A stretch of DNA of 64,000 bases, from the NCBI GenBank assembly GCA_034440635.1, contig JAOTON010000396.1, positions 62,001 to 126,000 of the forward strand. The letters are read 5' to 3'. The notes under the pieces are model-generated. The model had not been told where the DNA came from and did no database searches. It worked only from the letters and a program-made list of their open reading frames with translations. Source of the DNA: Lepas anatifera. Its lineage: Eukaryota > Arthropoda > Thecostraca > Lepadidae. Below are positions 20,068-31,748 of the stretch, one piece after another. Positions within the stretch are counted from its first letter, which is position 1; each line of letters opens with the position of its first letter. Made by a program: the position numbers and the translations under genes.

Positions 20068-20836
20068 ACACTGTACAGTTTTACGGTCCGGGACAACGCC
20101 CCTCCCATACCTATACCTATAGTTATCGGAATTTTGGAGGCCACTCCTGACCTCAATCACTGCACCTCGCATACACCTATGCTAGGGCCCAGTAGAGCCT
20201 TGGTTTATACTTAACTAACCCAGACGAAACTTCAAACTTTCTATCATGGCAATGAACTCTTCCAGAATCTTGCTAAAAGGTTCTTTTCTTTAACTGTCAA
20301 TTCACCTGCTCCTCTTTACATATATACTCACCTTCATATGAATATGCTGCTTTCTATCAATCTAATCGAAGCTACAGCCTTCTTCTTTCTGCTGCTGTTG
20401 TTTCTTCCTTTCGTCTACAATCAGCCAGGCGCGGCGGGTTGCGAAAGGGTCAGAGCGACTACTACTTTAAATTTCTGATAGCTTGCCGCTTGCCGGTCGG
20501 AGGAGCTACATAATTTCCATTTCAAAAATTGCTCTAAATTAATTTTCTAAATTCTTACAGACTAGACAATTATACAACTAAAAGCACACAGAGAGGAGGA
20601 CTAACAATGTTTTGTCAATAACGAATATGAAACATGCCTTTCAAAAAGCCTAAAGATGCCGCTTTTATTTACTAGATGTAAAGACGGCGTTTTGGTAAAT
20701 CCACGCCGTAGACCAGCCATACAAAAAAGTGCCGATGTTTAAAGGGTAACTGGATGCATTCTTGTTGCCCAAAAAAATCATTTAATGAAAATGTAGAGTT
20801 TTTATGTATTCAAGTACCGGACACTTTCAGTTCAAC
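20068..20836. other. Non-coding stretch without recognised feature
   Basis: Mixed-composition sequence with no protein-like reading frame of note and no terminal inverted repeats seen. Confidence 0.4.
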
Positions 20837-21867
20837 TTAACCCGCGCCCCACCGAGGGTCCGGCGCCACCTTCGCCCCACCGGGGGCATCGATGGCTCCC
20901 CTCTAACTCCGAAAATATGGGCGTTAGCGCAAATCTTCAAAGTGCAATAGAAAGCCCGCGTGAATTCAGTAAGAAATTACTTCACATGTTTTAGTGCTCA
21001 GGTCAATGGTTTGACCTCCAGAGGTCAAATTAGGTCAAGATCGGCTATTTTCACTCAAATATGCAATGATTAAGCAAACTGGGCATAACTCTTATGTCAT
21101 TAGAGCTATTGAGGCCTGGTAAAGTACATTTGATAGGTAATTGCCAGTAATTTTTCCGCTATGTGGAACGTAAAGACCTCCCGCCAGTGGTTTGACCTCC
21201 AGAGGTCACCTCGTGACCTAATATGACCTGAGGTCACGAATAGTCAAAAAGTGACCTTGCCGTATATCAAATGAAAGCCAGTGACAAGACAAACACGATG
21301 GTGTTTGTTTCACCGCTCTAGATTAATTAGGTCAAAAGTTATTGTCAAAATACTGTTTTTGACCTCTGGTGACCTTGGATGACCTTGGAAAAGTCAAAGG
21401 GCAAATATGACCCCTGGAATCCGTGAAAGGGTGTCCAAAAACGCTGTTCTGAGCAGTCTGAGTATCTGCAATCATTTTTGTGGCTTTTATATCATGAAAC
21501 AGCTTTCCCCCATGCTTTTCCAATGGGAGAGGTCGCCTCGTGACCTGACCTCAGGGCACGAAATCGAAAAATCCCGGATATGCACCTTGTAGACTTTGGA
21601 GGAGTCATGAACTGTATGAAGTTTCAAATCGATCGACTTTGACATGTAGCTCTTACAGAGCTCTAAAGTTGAAGTGAGGTGACCTTAGTTGACCTCGTCT
21701 GGTGACCTGACCTTGGGTGACCCGGGGTAAAAAATTTCAGGGATAATGGGAAAATGATGCAGTGAGAGGTAGAGCCCTCAACCGCGGTGCTGCGCCTCGT
21801 CGTTTTTCTGCTATCCCGGAAAAACCTTAGGGGGGCAATCGATGGGCCCCGGTGGGGCGAGGGTTAA
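20837..21867. mobile_element. TTAA element family P1, complete copy with AGGTCA arrays
   Basis: The element proper is 20841-21863 (1023 bp), bounded by TTAA at 20837-20840 and 21864-21867. Its ends CCCGCGCCCCACCG and CGGTGGGGCGAGGG are inverted repeats, continued inside by blocks around ATCGATGG. TTAA duplication with CCC...GGG ends is the signature of piggyBac-type elements (family knowledge). The interior has no coding capacity. It carries about nineteen TGACCT/AGGTCA hexamers by eye, for example TTTGACCTCCAGAGGTCAAA near 21010 and TTTGACCTCCAGAGGTCACC near 21190. A very similar copy is at 30727-31744. Confidence 0.85.
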
Positions 21868-21888
21868 ATATCAGCGTATTTATGCCTA

Positions 21889-22675
21889 GGGTGTCGTAGG
21901 GTGTCGTGAGTGGATTTGGGTGTCACACGGCGTGGACGTAGCAATGGAGGGCTGATATGAATAAAAATTATTTTCTTCGCAATAAATGGTCAATTTTCTG
22001 CGATACAATGTCAAAAAGTATGCTGTTTAGGATACAAATTTCAAGATAATTGCTTTTAACAACAATATGACCAAAAATGTTTTTTCACTATTCTCGGTAC
22101 CAGAAATAAAAAAACAACTTTTCAAGGACGTAAGCCTAGAAATCATGTGCACAGATACTGCTTTCCAAAAATATATCTTTCAAAGCGGTCAGCTCATTTT
22201 TTTTGGCAACCCAAGGCTAGGGTGTCCAATTTTCCACTCACCAATTTTGTGAGTGGTGGAATTTAGTGGCGGTGTTCACCCATTGGAACTTTCTCCGGTG
22301 GGACAGGGGGCACTGAGCGTCTTGCCCGCGCCAGAATTTCGATTCTGTTGTTCCACTGAAATCGGTGGAGATGCCATGCCATGTATAATTGGCCAGAAAA
22401 ATAGAAATCGCCAGATTTTCTTACAGAAAAGCGAAAGAAGCGCAAAAGAGCCGAGTTAATTTGACGATCTTCTAGTCGATTCTGCTGATCTATTTTTCCA
22501 GTGGACGTTGGTAGAGGAGGCAATGGAGCTGGCCTTTGTAGTAAGTATTGTTGAGTAAAATTCAATAGTAGTAAGTATTGTTGGAAGTGAGTGGAAAATT
22601 CAGCAAAAAATATAAAAGTGAGTGGAAAATTCTGCTTGACTGGGTGTCGTTCTGCACCCAGCACCCTAGGTTTTG
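21889..22675. mobile_element. CCTAGGGTGTC-ended repeat with GTGAGTGGAAAATTC blocks
   Basis: CCTAGGGTGTCGTAGGGTGTCGTGAGTGGA at the left faces CAGCACCCTAGG at about 22658-22670. Several GTGAGTGGAAAATTC copies lie inside (near 22588 and 22617), and an inverse TTTTCCACTCACC near 22231. It is probably a MITE, but no target duplication was found. A fragment recurs at 16400-16560. Confidence 0.5.
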
Positions 22676-23305
22676 GGACACTGCCTAATATAAAACCACC
22701 GACACATCGGTAGCTAGCAGGTCGAAGAGGACGGCGACAGCAGTCATCTAAAAAAACGAAATCAGAGTCAGATTTCAAGCACAAAGTAATTACTATCGCC
22801 ATGTCTTTAGTCAAGTTTAAGACCTTCCACTCCGCGCTCGGTGAACAATAATCTCAACACCTTGGTCTTAAAAAATTATTTATCCCATCCTCATACCGTA
22901 TTTTCTAATCACGCTGAGAGAACAATGCTTCATTTCAGGAGAAGCCTGCAATTGTTTCAAAACTTTCTGTCCCTCATATTTGCCGAAACTGAGAAATAAA
23001 CCTAAAAATATGGCTGAAAGTGGTCAACGAGCCAAACTTTTAAATATATCCGACCATTTTGGTTTATTGTAGGCAGGTCATTTGGCAGCCGATCAAGGGT
23101 TAACGGGAGAACTAGCATAATCATTAGGAAATAGGTACGATAATACTCCATATATTTTCAATGTCAATGCCGATTTTCAATTCAGGTAATCTAATGCCAA
23201 TCATGAGTCTAAGTGGAAAGTGTTGCTGCTCTGTTTAGGGGCTGTTGGTGGAGGACGCCGGCCAAAACGTGGCGTGCCAAGCATGGTCGGAGGGATGGGG
23301 ATAAC
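22676..23305. other. Non-coding stretch without recognised feature
   Basis: AT-rich, without convincing coding frames or terminal repeats. Confidence 0.4.
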
Positions 23306-23564
23306 CAGGCACGGATCCAGGATCGCCGATCGGGGGGGGTGGGGACATTGCCGAGGGGGCACCAAAACCTATCAGATGGGCCCCAAATCCTATCGCGGGA
23401 CGCCGATTTTCGCATCCTGGGAGGGGGAGGGGGTTGGACGGGATTTTTTTGTCTCGCAGACCTAGTGAAAAGCAACATTTCAGGTGGGCACCATCGACCT
23501 TTCAGGGGGCGCCGAGGGTCGATCGGAAGGGGTACGTGCCCTCTTGCACCCTGGATCCGGCTCC
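23306..23564. mobile_element. hAT-like MITE, GGCGGATCCAGG family
   Basis: CACGGATCCAGGATCGCCGATC near 23310 and CACCCTGGATCCGG near 23548 are the inverted ends, somewhat diverged. Diagnostic interior blocks are present in order: CACCAAAACCTATCAGATGG, CCCCAAATCCTATCGCGGGA, CGCCGATTTTCGCATCCTGG. The long frames here on both strands are translations of G-rich repeat sequence. Confidence 0.7.
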
Positions 23565-24698
23565 GGGGAAAACGTGCCTGGACACTGGAGTTAGGCATCG
23601 ATCAGAGGCGAATATTAGCAAAAAAGAATGTCAACAAATGCCCCGCTGGGGTACCTGGCACGAAGCGTCCCACTGGCGAGGGGGACGTATTTTGCCTCCC
23701 CCTCTGTATCTCAATTCCTGGAAAAGCTGAAGAAAAATTACGGGCTTTACTCGAATCCTCTTTTCAAGAGAATGGCAATTTAAATGTACTTTTACGTCAC
23801 GTTAATATATAGGTCAGAGGTCCAAGAAGGTTCCATAAGCGTATAAAAGGGCATTGAAAATTTACCCCTGTATATTTTTTACTGAGAGAAGCAACATCGA
23901 ATCTTGTCGGATAAATTGATTTCTCTTATCGTAGCAAATATAATGATGTATTATATGACCATGCTACGTCAAATAGTGAAAATAACCCGACGTCAAGCAA
24001 GGTAAAGGCCACATAGTGACCTGGTATGGCCATGTTGCCCGTCAATTAACTCCCCGTGAAAAGAAAACCACTTAATATAATAAAGCTAATAATAAAGCTT
24101 AAATAAAGGTTAATAAAGCTAACTCTCATATTTATGTGAGCATTACTGACTGCTCTGCCAATTGGGTATTTACTCCAAGGAATATATTTCCTTTCGAAAT
24201 GAGCATATTTTGGAGGGGAGCACTAGGGGGTGAAATGCAGCTAGATTTTAGGTGAGTTTACTCCCAGTTTTGTACCAGTTCATGGATACATGTGTCATCT
24301 CTCCACTCATAGCCATGCTGGAGCTGCTGGCGCCGGCGGTCATCTGAAGCTTCACTTTTCGGATGACGTCACCCCATCTCTGCCCGCACTTGTTTCTCTC
24401 CTCCGGTCTCCCAGATATGAGGGCAAAGTCCGCCCAAATCTGTTTAGAAAATCAAGCAAGGACTTTTATACTCTTTTCGGAGCCAACGCTTTTAAATTAA
24501 GTATAATCAGTTCTTAAATCAGCAGCATTGTTACAAAAACCTTGCGAAAGACTATTTTATCTAGCTTAGGCAAACGGTTGCTAGGTTCTGGATTGCTTAA
24601 CACGACTTTATTTCGTTCAATGACGCTCAAGCATGCCTTATGCTACAACGATAAAAAGTAATGACTTAACGATCATGAACTGAACCAAAGGTCACACC
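23565..24698. other. Non-coding stretch without recognised feature
   Basis: AT-rich with AATAAAGCTTAAATAAAGGTTAATAAAG short repeats near 24085-24120. No supported gene. Confidence 0.4.
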
Positions 24699-24730
24699 TT
24701 AAAGGGACATTGTCGCAAAAATTTTTATTG
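24699..24730. mobile_element. TTAA-flanked terminal inverted repeat, family P3 (left)
   Basis: TTAA followed by AGGGACATTGTCGCAAAA and ten further bases (24703-24730) is the exact inverse of 32841-32868, which is followed by TTAA. It is either the left end of one 8.2-kb element or the end of a separate, truncated copy. Confidence 0.65.
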
Positions 24731-25751
24731 GCTAGATCAAAAGGTTACAAAAAGTTGTTTCAGAAGTCATATTCTCATTTTTGCAAATTCAGGGTTAAAA
24801 ATGCCTGAAAATCGGCCTCAAAGTCAACATTTATAGACGACTTTACCGAATCCTTATGGTAACGATAAAGTGACGTAGACCCGGCTATAGCTATCAATTT
24901 ATATATGAAAAAATGTCAAACATTTGTTTTAAAGCAGTCCAGTAGCTAAAACCTATAACATCAAAAATTATTCTATAAAAATATATTTCCAAATCGCTTT
25001 TGAAAGAGAAATATAGGACTTTAAAGAAATACCATCAACCAATCAGAAGCCCAGTCCTTATAGGATCTGGTCACGTGGGCTTATCTTACATCAATGTGTT
25101 GTCATCATGGCTACCGGTGACCTATCAATATTCACCATTTCAAAAACCGCGGCAAACGCGAAGATATGAATACAAATTCTATAACACTAATTAGCGCTGC
25201 GGTCAGGCCTGAATACCCTAAAGATTATAATTAATAATTGTTCGTTATTGCATGATTGCATTGCAGCTAAAATGATGCAATAAAAAGATACGGGTAGCGC
25301 GATCCAGAAGAGCCTCCTTTGAGGCATGAAGAAAGCTTTGGGTGGTTTTTCGGACGAAGAGATTGTCGCCTCTCCGGTCTCGTGGATCAACATATCGTCG
25401 GTAATCTGCACGTAGAATATTTTGAGCCTTTGATGTGGTCAATTGAGATTTTCTTAGAGGTAAAAAATCTATGCGTAAAAAGTTAATGAAACAATTTGAA
25501 TTTTTGCCATCCATCTTTGCTGGCCACCAATGCTTATTGAGGTTTTGTTTAGTGAGTGTAGTGAGTTAGTCAAACACTAATCCTATCAAGTATGGGCAAT
25601 GCATTTAATGTTTCTGTTCTGCATTAATTAGGTTCATGAAGCTGCCAAAAAGCAAATTGTATGCTTAATTGACAACTATTCATTTTGGCCCACTGTTATA
25701 GCTGTGGTCTCGTTTCGTCTGTCAACACCAATCAGCGAGCAGCATTGAGTC
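24731..25751. other. Interior sequence next to the P3 left end
   Basis: AT-rich, non-coding by inspection. The frames on the minus strand near 25187-25514 are overlapping and not protein-like. Confidence 0.4.
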
Positions 25752-26110
25752 CCAGTCTGCAAAGTATGGCAGCAGGCTAGACGAGTCACACCAGCCACCT
25801 AAAATCATTGCACTGCCAGACACCAAAAATTCACACCAAACTGCTATATACCATAGAGAAAAATGTACCCTTTCCTACCCACACAATGCAATGCTACCTC
25901 TTGTATTAGTTAGTTAAATACTTGTTATAAGGTCCCCTCCTGTGTCTTTATAACCATTCAGCCATTATTTGTTTGGTTTTCAGTGTCACCTTCCTTGCAC
26001 CAGTCTGGGAAATTCACACCAGGTTGATGAACTTCACACCACTCACTCTTGTCTCCTAGGGCACTCACCCTGACGAGATCTCGTTGAAAATGCCATACTT
26101 TGCACACTGG
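25752..26110. mobile_element. hAT MITE, CCAGTCTGCAAAGTATGGCA family, copy 2
   Basis: Termini CCAGTCTGCAAAGTATGGCA and TGCCATACTTTGCACACTGG are inverted repeats. A perfect 8-bp duplication, ATTGAGTC, flanks the element at 25744-25751 and 26111-26118. It is the inverse-orientation relative of 16616-16967 and shares the internal GACGAGATCTCGT motif. Non-coding. Confidence 0.92.
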
Positions 26111-26854
26111 ATTGAGTCTATGTCACATGGCTATAGCCTCTCCCTGAGAACCAATCTTAGAACCAATCTTAGATTTACAGGCTGGCTACCTTCTGTGGTG
26201 CTGCTGGAAAAACAGTAACAGCACAACAGTGGTAGCATACTTTTTGTGATTGGTAGATAAGTATTCTGGTTCATTTTTGTCTGATTAGCCATAGCACATA
26301 CTAGAGACAGTTGTGGTATTTCTTTTCTAGAGGAGTGGCTCGAGGGCTCGCGGACAAGGCTGTGCTGGCAGACGGAACAAGGCTTATGAGCAGTGTCAAT
26401 GCCAAAAAGTCCTCATTTTATTGTTGCACAGGTGAACTTGTGTACCAAAATAGGTGAAAATTATTTGGTGATGGCAGTTCCCCAATGATTATTTAAGCAT
26501 ATTATTTTTGAATTGCCCATATTCCCTCTCTTTTTAGTCTAACTTTATATTTACAATATTTGTGCACTCTAGTAAAAGTCTATATCAAGCTTGTAATTTG
26601 AATTACAAATTTCTACCTGTTACAAATACCGGCTCTGCACAATGTGTGCATGCTAGTGCATTTGCTGCTTAGCTTACCTTCTTTTAAGCATGAAAATGTT
26701 TTTGATTAATTTTACAGATTGAAACAGATTTTCCATTTATTTTGGTACCATACAGTACATAGTAGTCAGTGTACTCCTATCTACTTATCAGATCCATTTA
26801 CTCATATTTCAAGTGCTACTGTTTGTTTCCAGACATGAAAGTGACTGTAGCATG

Positions 26855-26950
26855 AATTCATCCATCTGCCCTCGGAAAATGCCCATCTGCATTCATGCCC
26901 ATCTGCAGATGAATTCATCTATCTTCCCTCTGAAAATGCCCATCTGCATG
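26855..26950. repeat. Short tandem duplication, CCATCTGC unit
   Basis: GAATTCATC-CATCTGCCCTC-GGAAAATGCCCATCTGCAT is present twice (about 26861-26895 and 26916-26950), with extra CATCTGC copies between. Confidence 0.75.
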
Positions 26951-27458
26951 CTTTTTATAATTGATATTAAAAATGAACTGAAGGAAAACTAGGATAAGAT
27001 GTATTATGATTTGAAACACTAGGAGTGTACCCAATACAACAATATAATTGTGAACAAAGAGTATGGATAGTCATGTAGGAATGACAGGGGGCAGTCTTGG
27101 GTGATGTAATTTTTTGTGTTTTCCTGGAAGAATATATGAAAGATTAGGCGGGTCGCTTCAAAGAGAAAATTTGTTTACTAGAAAACCTGTCTTTTGTAGC
27201 TGCTGTGTATCATCAAGCTATCGCCCCAATGGACCAGCTTGTGTATGATCATTTTGTTTGTTAGTTTGAATGGGATGAACCCAATCAGACCGATTCTCCC
27301 ATAGACCTGAAATTTGGAATATTTGTTTCCTATTGTGGGCCAGTGTGGAAATAATGTATTGCAATTTATAAAAAAAACATGAATTTGCATGGTTCCACCT
27401 GACCCCTCCACAAACCCATGATCTAGACTATAGATCGTCTTTGGGGATGTCTTTGTTC

Positions 27459-27461
<3 letters not shown>

Positions 27462-27524
<63 letters not shown>
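27462..27524. repeat. (AT)n microsatellite
   Basis: About 31 AT dinucleotides in a row. The reading frames over it on both strands (Ile/Tyr repeats) are artefacts. Confidence 0.97.
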
Positions 27525-27526
<2 letters not shown>

Positions 27527-27692
27527 CATATGTTTAAAACAAGATTCAGTGATATCTTGTTTGCTTTCATTGTGGGCTGGTGATATTTTATTTGAACCCT
27601 TTATTTGGTCCCATTTGTTCCTGCTGTGAAAATATCTTCTAATTTAAGAAGAGCCTACCCCAGCAAGCTGAACGCAAAACAGAAATAATCAG

Positions 27693-27881
27693 GTGCTGCC
27701 CCTCGACAGTGACTATCGCAAATTACGCATGCTGCTGGAAGACAAGCTTCAGAGGACGAGCAATGGAATCCCAGAGTTGGCAGAGTACCACAGCCAGCAG
27801 TTTTTTGCATTGAACACGAACCTGCCTGAGTGCACCTCGGTCGTCTGCCTGTGTGCCCGCAGTATACGTTCATGTATGTGC
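27693..27881 (+). CDS. Possible isolated internal exon
   Basis: A 63-codon open segment in a single phase with protein-like composition: LPLDSDYRKLRMLLEDKLQ, NGIPELAEYHSQQFFALNTN, LPECTSVVCLC. It is bounded on the left by AG (weak pyrimidine tract) and on the right by C|GTAAGTGG, which gives exactly 189 bp, phase 0 to phase 0. No neighbouring exons are recognised and the family is unknown. It could be a chance open frame or a captured exon. Confidence 0.25.
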
Positions 27882-29717
27882 GTAAGTGGTGTTTATCGCG
27901 GTATATTAAGGCAAATCCTCTGAGGACCTCAGTAAAACATGCCATTAAAAGTATTTTTTAGCCTAAAGGTAAGAAAACTAGTAATGCAAAGGGTCTTTAT
28001 AGTAAAAAACCAAGTGGTCAGATTTTGTTGGTGGTCGTACGTGCGAAAGTCGGCGAAAATAATAAGTGAAACCTCTGTGCTCAGACTATTGCGGTGAACA
28101 TTTTATCAAACCGTGTAGCACTTATTGTGGACAGATGCAAAATCTGTTATGCTTTTGATGTACACTCAGTATTTGGTTCGCTCCCAGCCTTCTTAGAGTG
28201 CACTTCAAGGACTGGAAGCTAGGAGCTGCATACCCACTGGTGGGTTCAGGGAAAATTTACTTTCCTCCCAAACTCTGCGATTTTCACCGACCTTTAAAAA
28301 AATGTGTATTCACGATTTTGGACCCTGTCCTCCCCTCCCCCCACAAAAAATTGGCCTGGATCCGTCACTGACGTACTGAGTTATATCCTCTAGTCCACGT
28401 TGCACTCGGAAGACTGCTCGTTGGGGACTCGCAGACCTGATTGTTGCACGCGTTTCTCACCTGCCGAGGGTTATCACTCGCTTGTAATTTCCTGTCAGGC
28501 TATATTTTCTCATGTTTTTGTGAGATTGAATATAAGCCTCATTGATCAACTGATATCTGTTGGTTTTTAAAAGTAGATGAATTTTGCATTGCGTAGCCGA
28601 GGAGCATGATTATAAACTGGTAAGATGTTTCATGGCTTTGCCTCTCGAATTCTTGACGCAAAATGGAGCCTGTGATCACCCTGTGATCACATATTCGGGC
28701 ACAGCCCTCGTCAGAATCCTCATAATACAATAAGCGAAAACTTTTGGTCATAGTGTGACCAAGGCTTGAAATTTAGATCTGATTTGGAAATCGAATGCTG
28801 GAATAATGCAGTTCAGTACTGGAATATTCAAATATTGGAACTCGATTCGAGGTTATCCTAGCACTCTGACTAAAAATGTATGTGTTCGCCTATTAGATTA
28901 TGAGAATTTTGGTGAAGGGATGTACCTGAATATTTATCAGTGTATTAGCCCCATTTTGGAACTATGATTCGAGGAGGCTGGTCATGAAATATCTTATCAA
29001 CGTAGATAATCTAATAAACAATCTAATAAAAATAACAGTTAATATACTATTTTATATAATGATATGATGTTATATGGAGTACTTCTGGAATTGTTTGTTC
29101 TATTATGAGAAAGGACCGTTTCCGAACTCCGAAGTATTAAAAATAAACGCTTATCATTTTCAAAAACAAATGTCACTCATGAGGCTAGCAGCTTGCTTGT
29201 CTTAAAGCTGCGATGCGTCTTCTTAGGTGTAGACTCTGTGACTACCAATGTTAAGATTAATTATAGAATCCTTTTTATTTAATACGGACTGTTCCAGGCT
29301 ATAATTTTTAAGGTATATTTTCTTGATGTGTCTGATCAGAAACTAACTCAATTTGAAGTAAAAAACAATATATTCTTAAATATTGTAAATCTATATACGA
29401 AAAAATTAGAAAGAGCTACCACCACGGACAGAGGAGTGAAGTGGCCAGTCCATCTCCAACCTGCAACACACAACAAACGTTCCCCCTGAAACAAAAAGTG
29501 ATCAGGTTTGGGTTCGTGGTGCGTTCCATACTTTTGTTAGTTCATCCAAGGATCGTGGTGGCTGCTCTCTGGTTCCCCAGTTCTGATGCATATTAAGAGT
29601 TATTCTTCCGTATCACATTCAGCTATTCTCCGGTTCTCTAGACTACGTGTTTTTATATTCTCCGGAGACCAAATAATTACAATTATATCAAAGATTTAGA
29701 TGTCGACGGACACATTT
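27882..29717. other. AT-rich stretch, mostly without feature
   Basis: No supported gene. A possible small hAT-like remnant lies at about 28235-28370, where CACTGGTGGGTTCAGG faces CCTGGATCCGTCACTG; its flanks do not duplicate. Confidence 0.4.
28235..28370. mobile_element. Small hAT-like MITE remnant
   Basis: The right end CCTGGATCCGTCACTG is a canonical terminus. The left end CACTGGTGGGTTCAGG matches it in part. The interior is a short AT-rich then C-rich stretch. No target duplication is visible. Confidence 0.45.
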
Positions 29718-30087
29718 AATCTGATTGATTGATTGAGTGTTCCGGCCATATGGGAGGGGGGCGCCCTGCAGGCGCCCCAACCGCCGCAGGAACATCGCCA
29801 GCCGTCGTGGGTCCGCCAGCGCTTCCCGGATGGGCGGGTCGTCCCGTCCAAATATGTCCCAGCGCAGGTCAGCGCACGCAGGGCACCGGGTCAGAAGGTG
29901 GTGGAGGGTCTCGTCCTCTCCATCGTCGCATTCCTGTAACGTGGCCTCCGGGTTCAGGCCGATCCTCTTTCGGTAGCTGCACAGGAGAAGGGAGTGGCCA
30001 ATGCGCAGGCGCTCCACCTCCACACTCTCCTGCCGTGAAAGGCCCAGGCGGTCTTTCAGGGTGGTCCGCCCTGGGAGACCGCCACAT
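29718..30087 (-). pseudogene. LINE ORF2 C-terminal (RNase H tail) fragment
   Basis: The minus-strand frame contains VERLRIGHSLLLCSYRKRIG, ATLQECDDGEDETLHHLL, TRCPACADLRWDIFG, and ends soon after. The motif order R-L-R-x-GH, then E-T-x-x-H-x-x-x-x-C-P, is that of the region after RNase H in non-LTR retrotransposon ORF2 proteins. No RT domain is present, so the copy is strongly 5'-truncated, as usual for LINE insertions. The 3' end runs into (CAAT)n-like repeats at about 29722-29740. Confidence 0.7.
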
Positions 30088-30147
30088 TTAATCTCGAACA
30101 CGTTTTATCTCGTACGGATTAACGTTTTATCTCGTTGTTTTACCAGA
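30088..30147. repeat. TTTATCTCG-type short repeat, left flank of nested TTAA elements
   Basis: Repeats of TTTATCTCG and TTAATCTCG occur here and again at 31749-31803 on the far side of the paired P2 and P1 elements. The two flanks were probably continuous before those insertions. Confidence 0.55.
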
Positions 30148-30726
30148 TTAACACGCGCATTGACGGGGCTCTGAGCAACCTTCACTTTGACAGGGGGCGC
30201 GGGTACCCCCTTAAAATCTCCAGAACCACGGTAGGTAGTGAAACATGGTAAACGGCTCTGGGTAGCCCATGCGCTTCTCCATCGAAATATTTTAACCATT
30301 TTGTCGGGTCACTTCAATCGGATGAGTTCACTTTGTTCCGACCTATGTTGTCTTAAACTTTGAGGTCAGGCCACTGGACCTGTACTGGTGACCTGACCTG
30401 AGATGACCTAACCTTAAAATTTTGACAAAAGTTGTAAAAATGATGAGAGAATGTATGTCAAGTTTTTAACCCGAGTTTATTTTTAACCCGAGTGTGTTAA
30501 GTACCTACCTAATAAATGTGTGATGGCTTAAATTCCGTGGCGGCGCCCCTGCCTAGTTTCCTTTGCTGGTGTTAGGAGTGTATGTTTTACCATGTACTGC
30601 GTTTTTACTGTTAATATACGCGTATGGATACAAGTGCGGCGGCGCTACGCGCCGCCGTTTTTATGTTCTATCCGAAAAACCAGACAGGGGGGGCGGGTAC
30701 CCGCCTCCCGTCAATGCGCGTGTTAA
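30148..30726. mobile_element. TTAA element family P2 (short copy), sharing its right TTAA with P1
   Basis: The element proper is 30152-30722 (571 bp), between TTAA at 30148-30151 and TTAA at 30723-30726. Ends CACGCGCATTGACGGGG and CCCGTCAATGCGCGTG are inverted repeats. The subterminal hairpin GCGGCGGCGC-TAC-GCGCCGCCG is at about 30636-30658. It is shorter than the 54-kb copy through an internal deletion. The same TTAA (30723-30726) is the left boundary of the next element. Confidence 0.85.
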
Positions 30727-31748
30727 CCCGCGCCCCACCGGGGGTCCGGCGCCACTTTCGCCCCACCGGGGGCCATCGATGGCCCCCTCTAACTCCGAAA
30801 ATATGGGCGTTAGCGCAAATCTGCAAAGTGCACTAGAAAGCTTGCGTGAATTCAGTAAGAAATTACTTCACATGTTTTAGTGTTCAGGTCAATGGTTTGA
30901 CCTCCAGAGGTCAAATTAGGTCAAGATCGGCTATTTTCACTCAAATTTGCAATGCTTAAGCAAACTGGGCATAACTCTTATGCCCTTAGAGCTATTGAGG
31001 TGTGGGAAAGTACATTTGATAGGAAATTGCCAGTACTTTTTCTGCTATGGAAACGTAAAGACCTCCCGCCAGTAGTTTGACCTCCAGAGGTCACCTCGTG
31101 ACCTAGTATGACCTGAGGTCACGAAAGGTCAGAAAGTGACCTTGCCGTATATCAAATGAAAGCCAACGACGGACAAACACGATGGTGTTTGTTTCAGCGC
31201 TATAGCTTATACAGGTCAAAGTTATCGTCAAAATACTGTTTTTGACCCCTGGTGACCTTGGATGACCTTGGGGATGTCAAAGGGCAAATATGGCCCCTGG
31301 AATCCGTGAAAGGGTGTCCAAAAACGCCTTTCTGATCAAGCTGAGCATTTTCAATCGTTTTTGTGACTTTTAGATCATAAGACAGCTTTTCCCATGCTTT
31401 TTCAATGGGAGAGGTCACCTCGTGACCTGACCTCAGGGCACGAAATCGAAAAATCCCGGATATACACCTTGTAGACCCTGGAGGGGTCATAAAGTGTAGG
31501 AAGTTTCAAATCGATCGACTCCGAAATGTAGCTCTTACAGAGCTCTAAAGCTGAAGTGAGGTGACCTTGGCTGAACTCGTCTGGTGACCTGACCTTGGGT
31601 GACCCGGGGTAAAAAATTTCAGGGATGGTGGGAAAATGATGCAGTGAGAGGTAGAGCCCTCAACCACGGTGCTGCGCCTCATCGTCTTTCTGCTATCCCG
31701 GAAAAACCTTAGGGGGCCATCGATGGCCCCCGGTGGGGCGAGGGTTAA
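30727..31748. mobile_element. TTAA element family P1, second complete copy
   Basis: The element proper is 30727-31744 (1018 bp), with TTAA on both sides (30723-30726, 31745-31748). Ends CCCGCGCCCCACCG and CGGTGGGGCGAGGG match the 20841 copy, and so does the whole interior at high similarity, including the AGGTCA/TGACCT arrays. Non-coding. Confidence 0.87.

Noticed and set aside
22263..22814. 183-codon minus-strand frame
   Set aside because: Covers the GTGAGTGGAAAATTC repeat and has no recognised domain; the plus strand is also open in part.
23209..23812. 129- and 199-codon frames near 23.2-23.8 kb
   Set aside because: They overlap on both strands over a G-rich MITE and show no conserved motif.
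27441..27629. Ile/Tyr-rich frames over the AT repeat
   Set aside because: Artefact of the (AT)n microsatellite, open on both strands.
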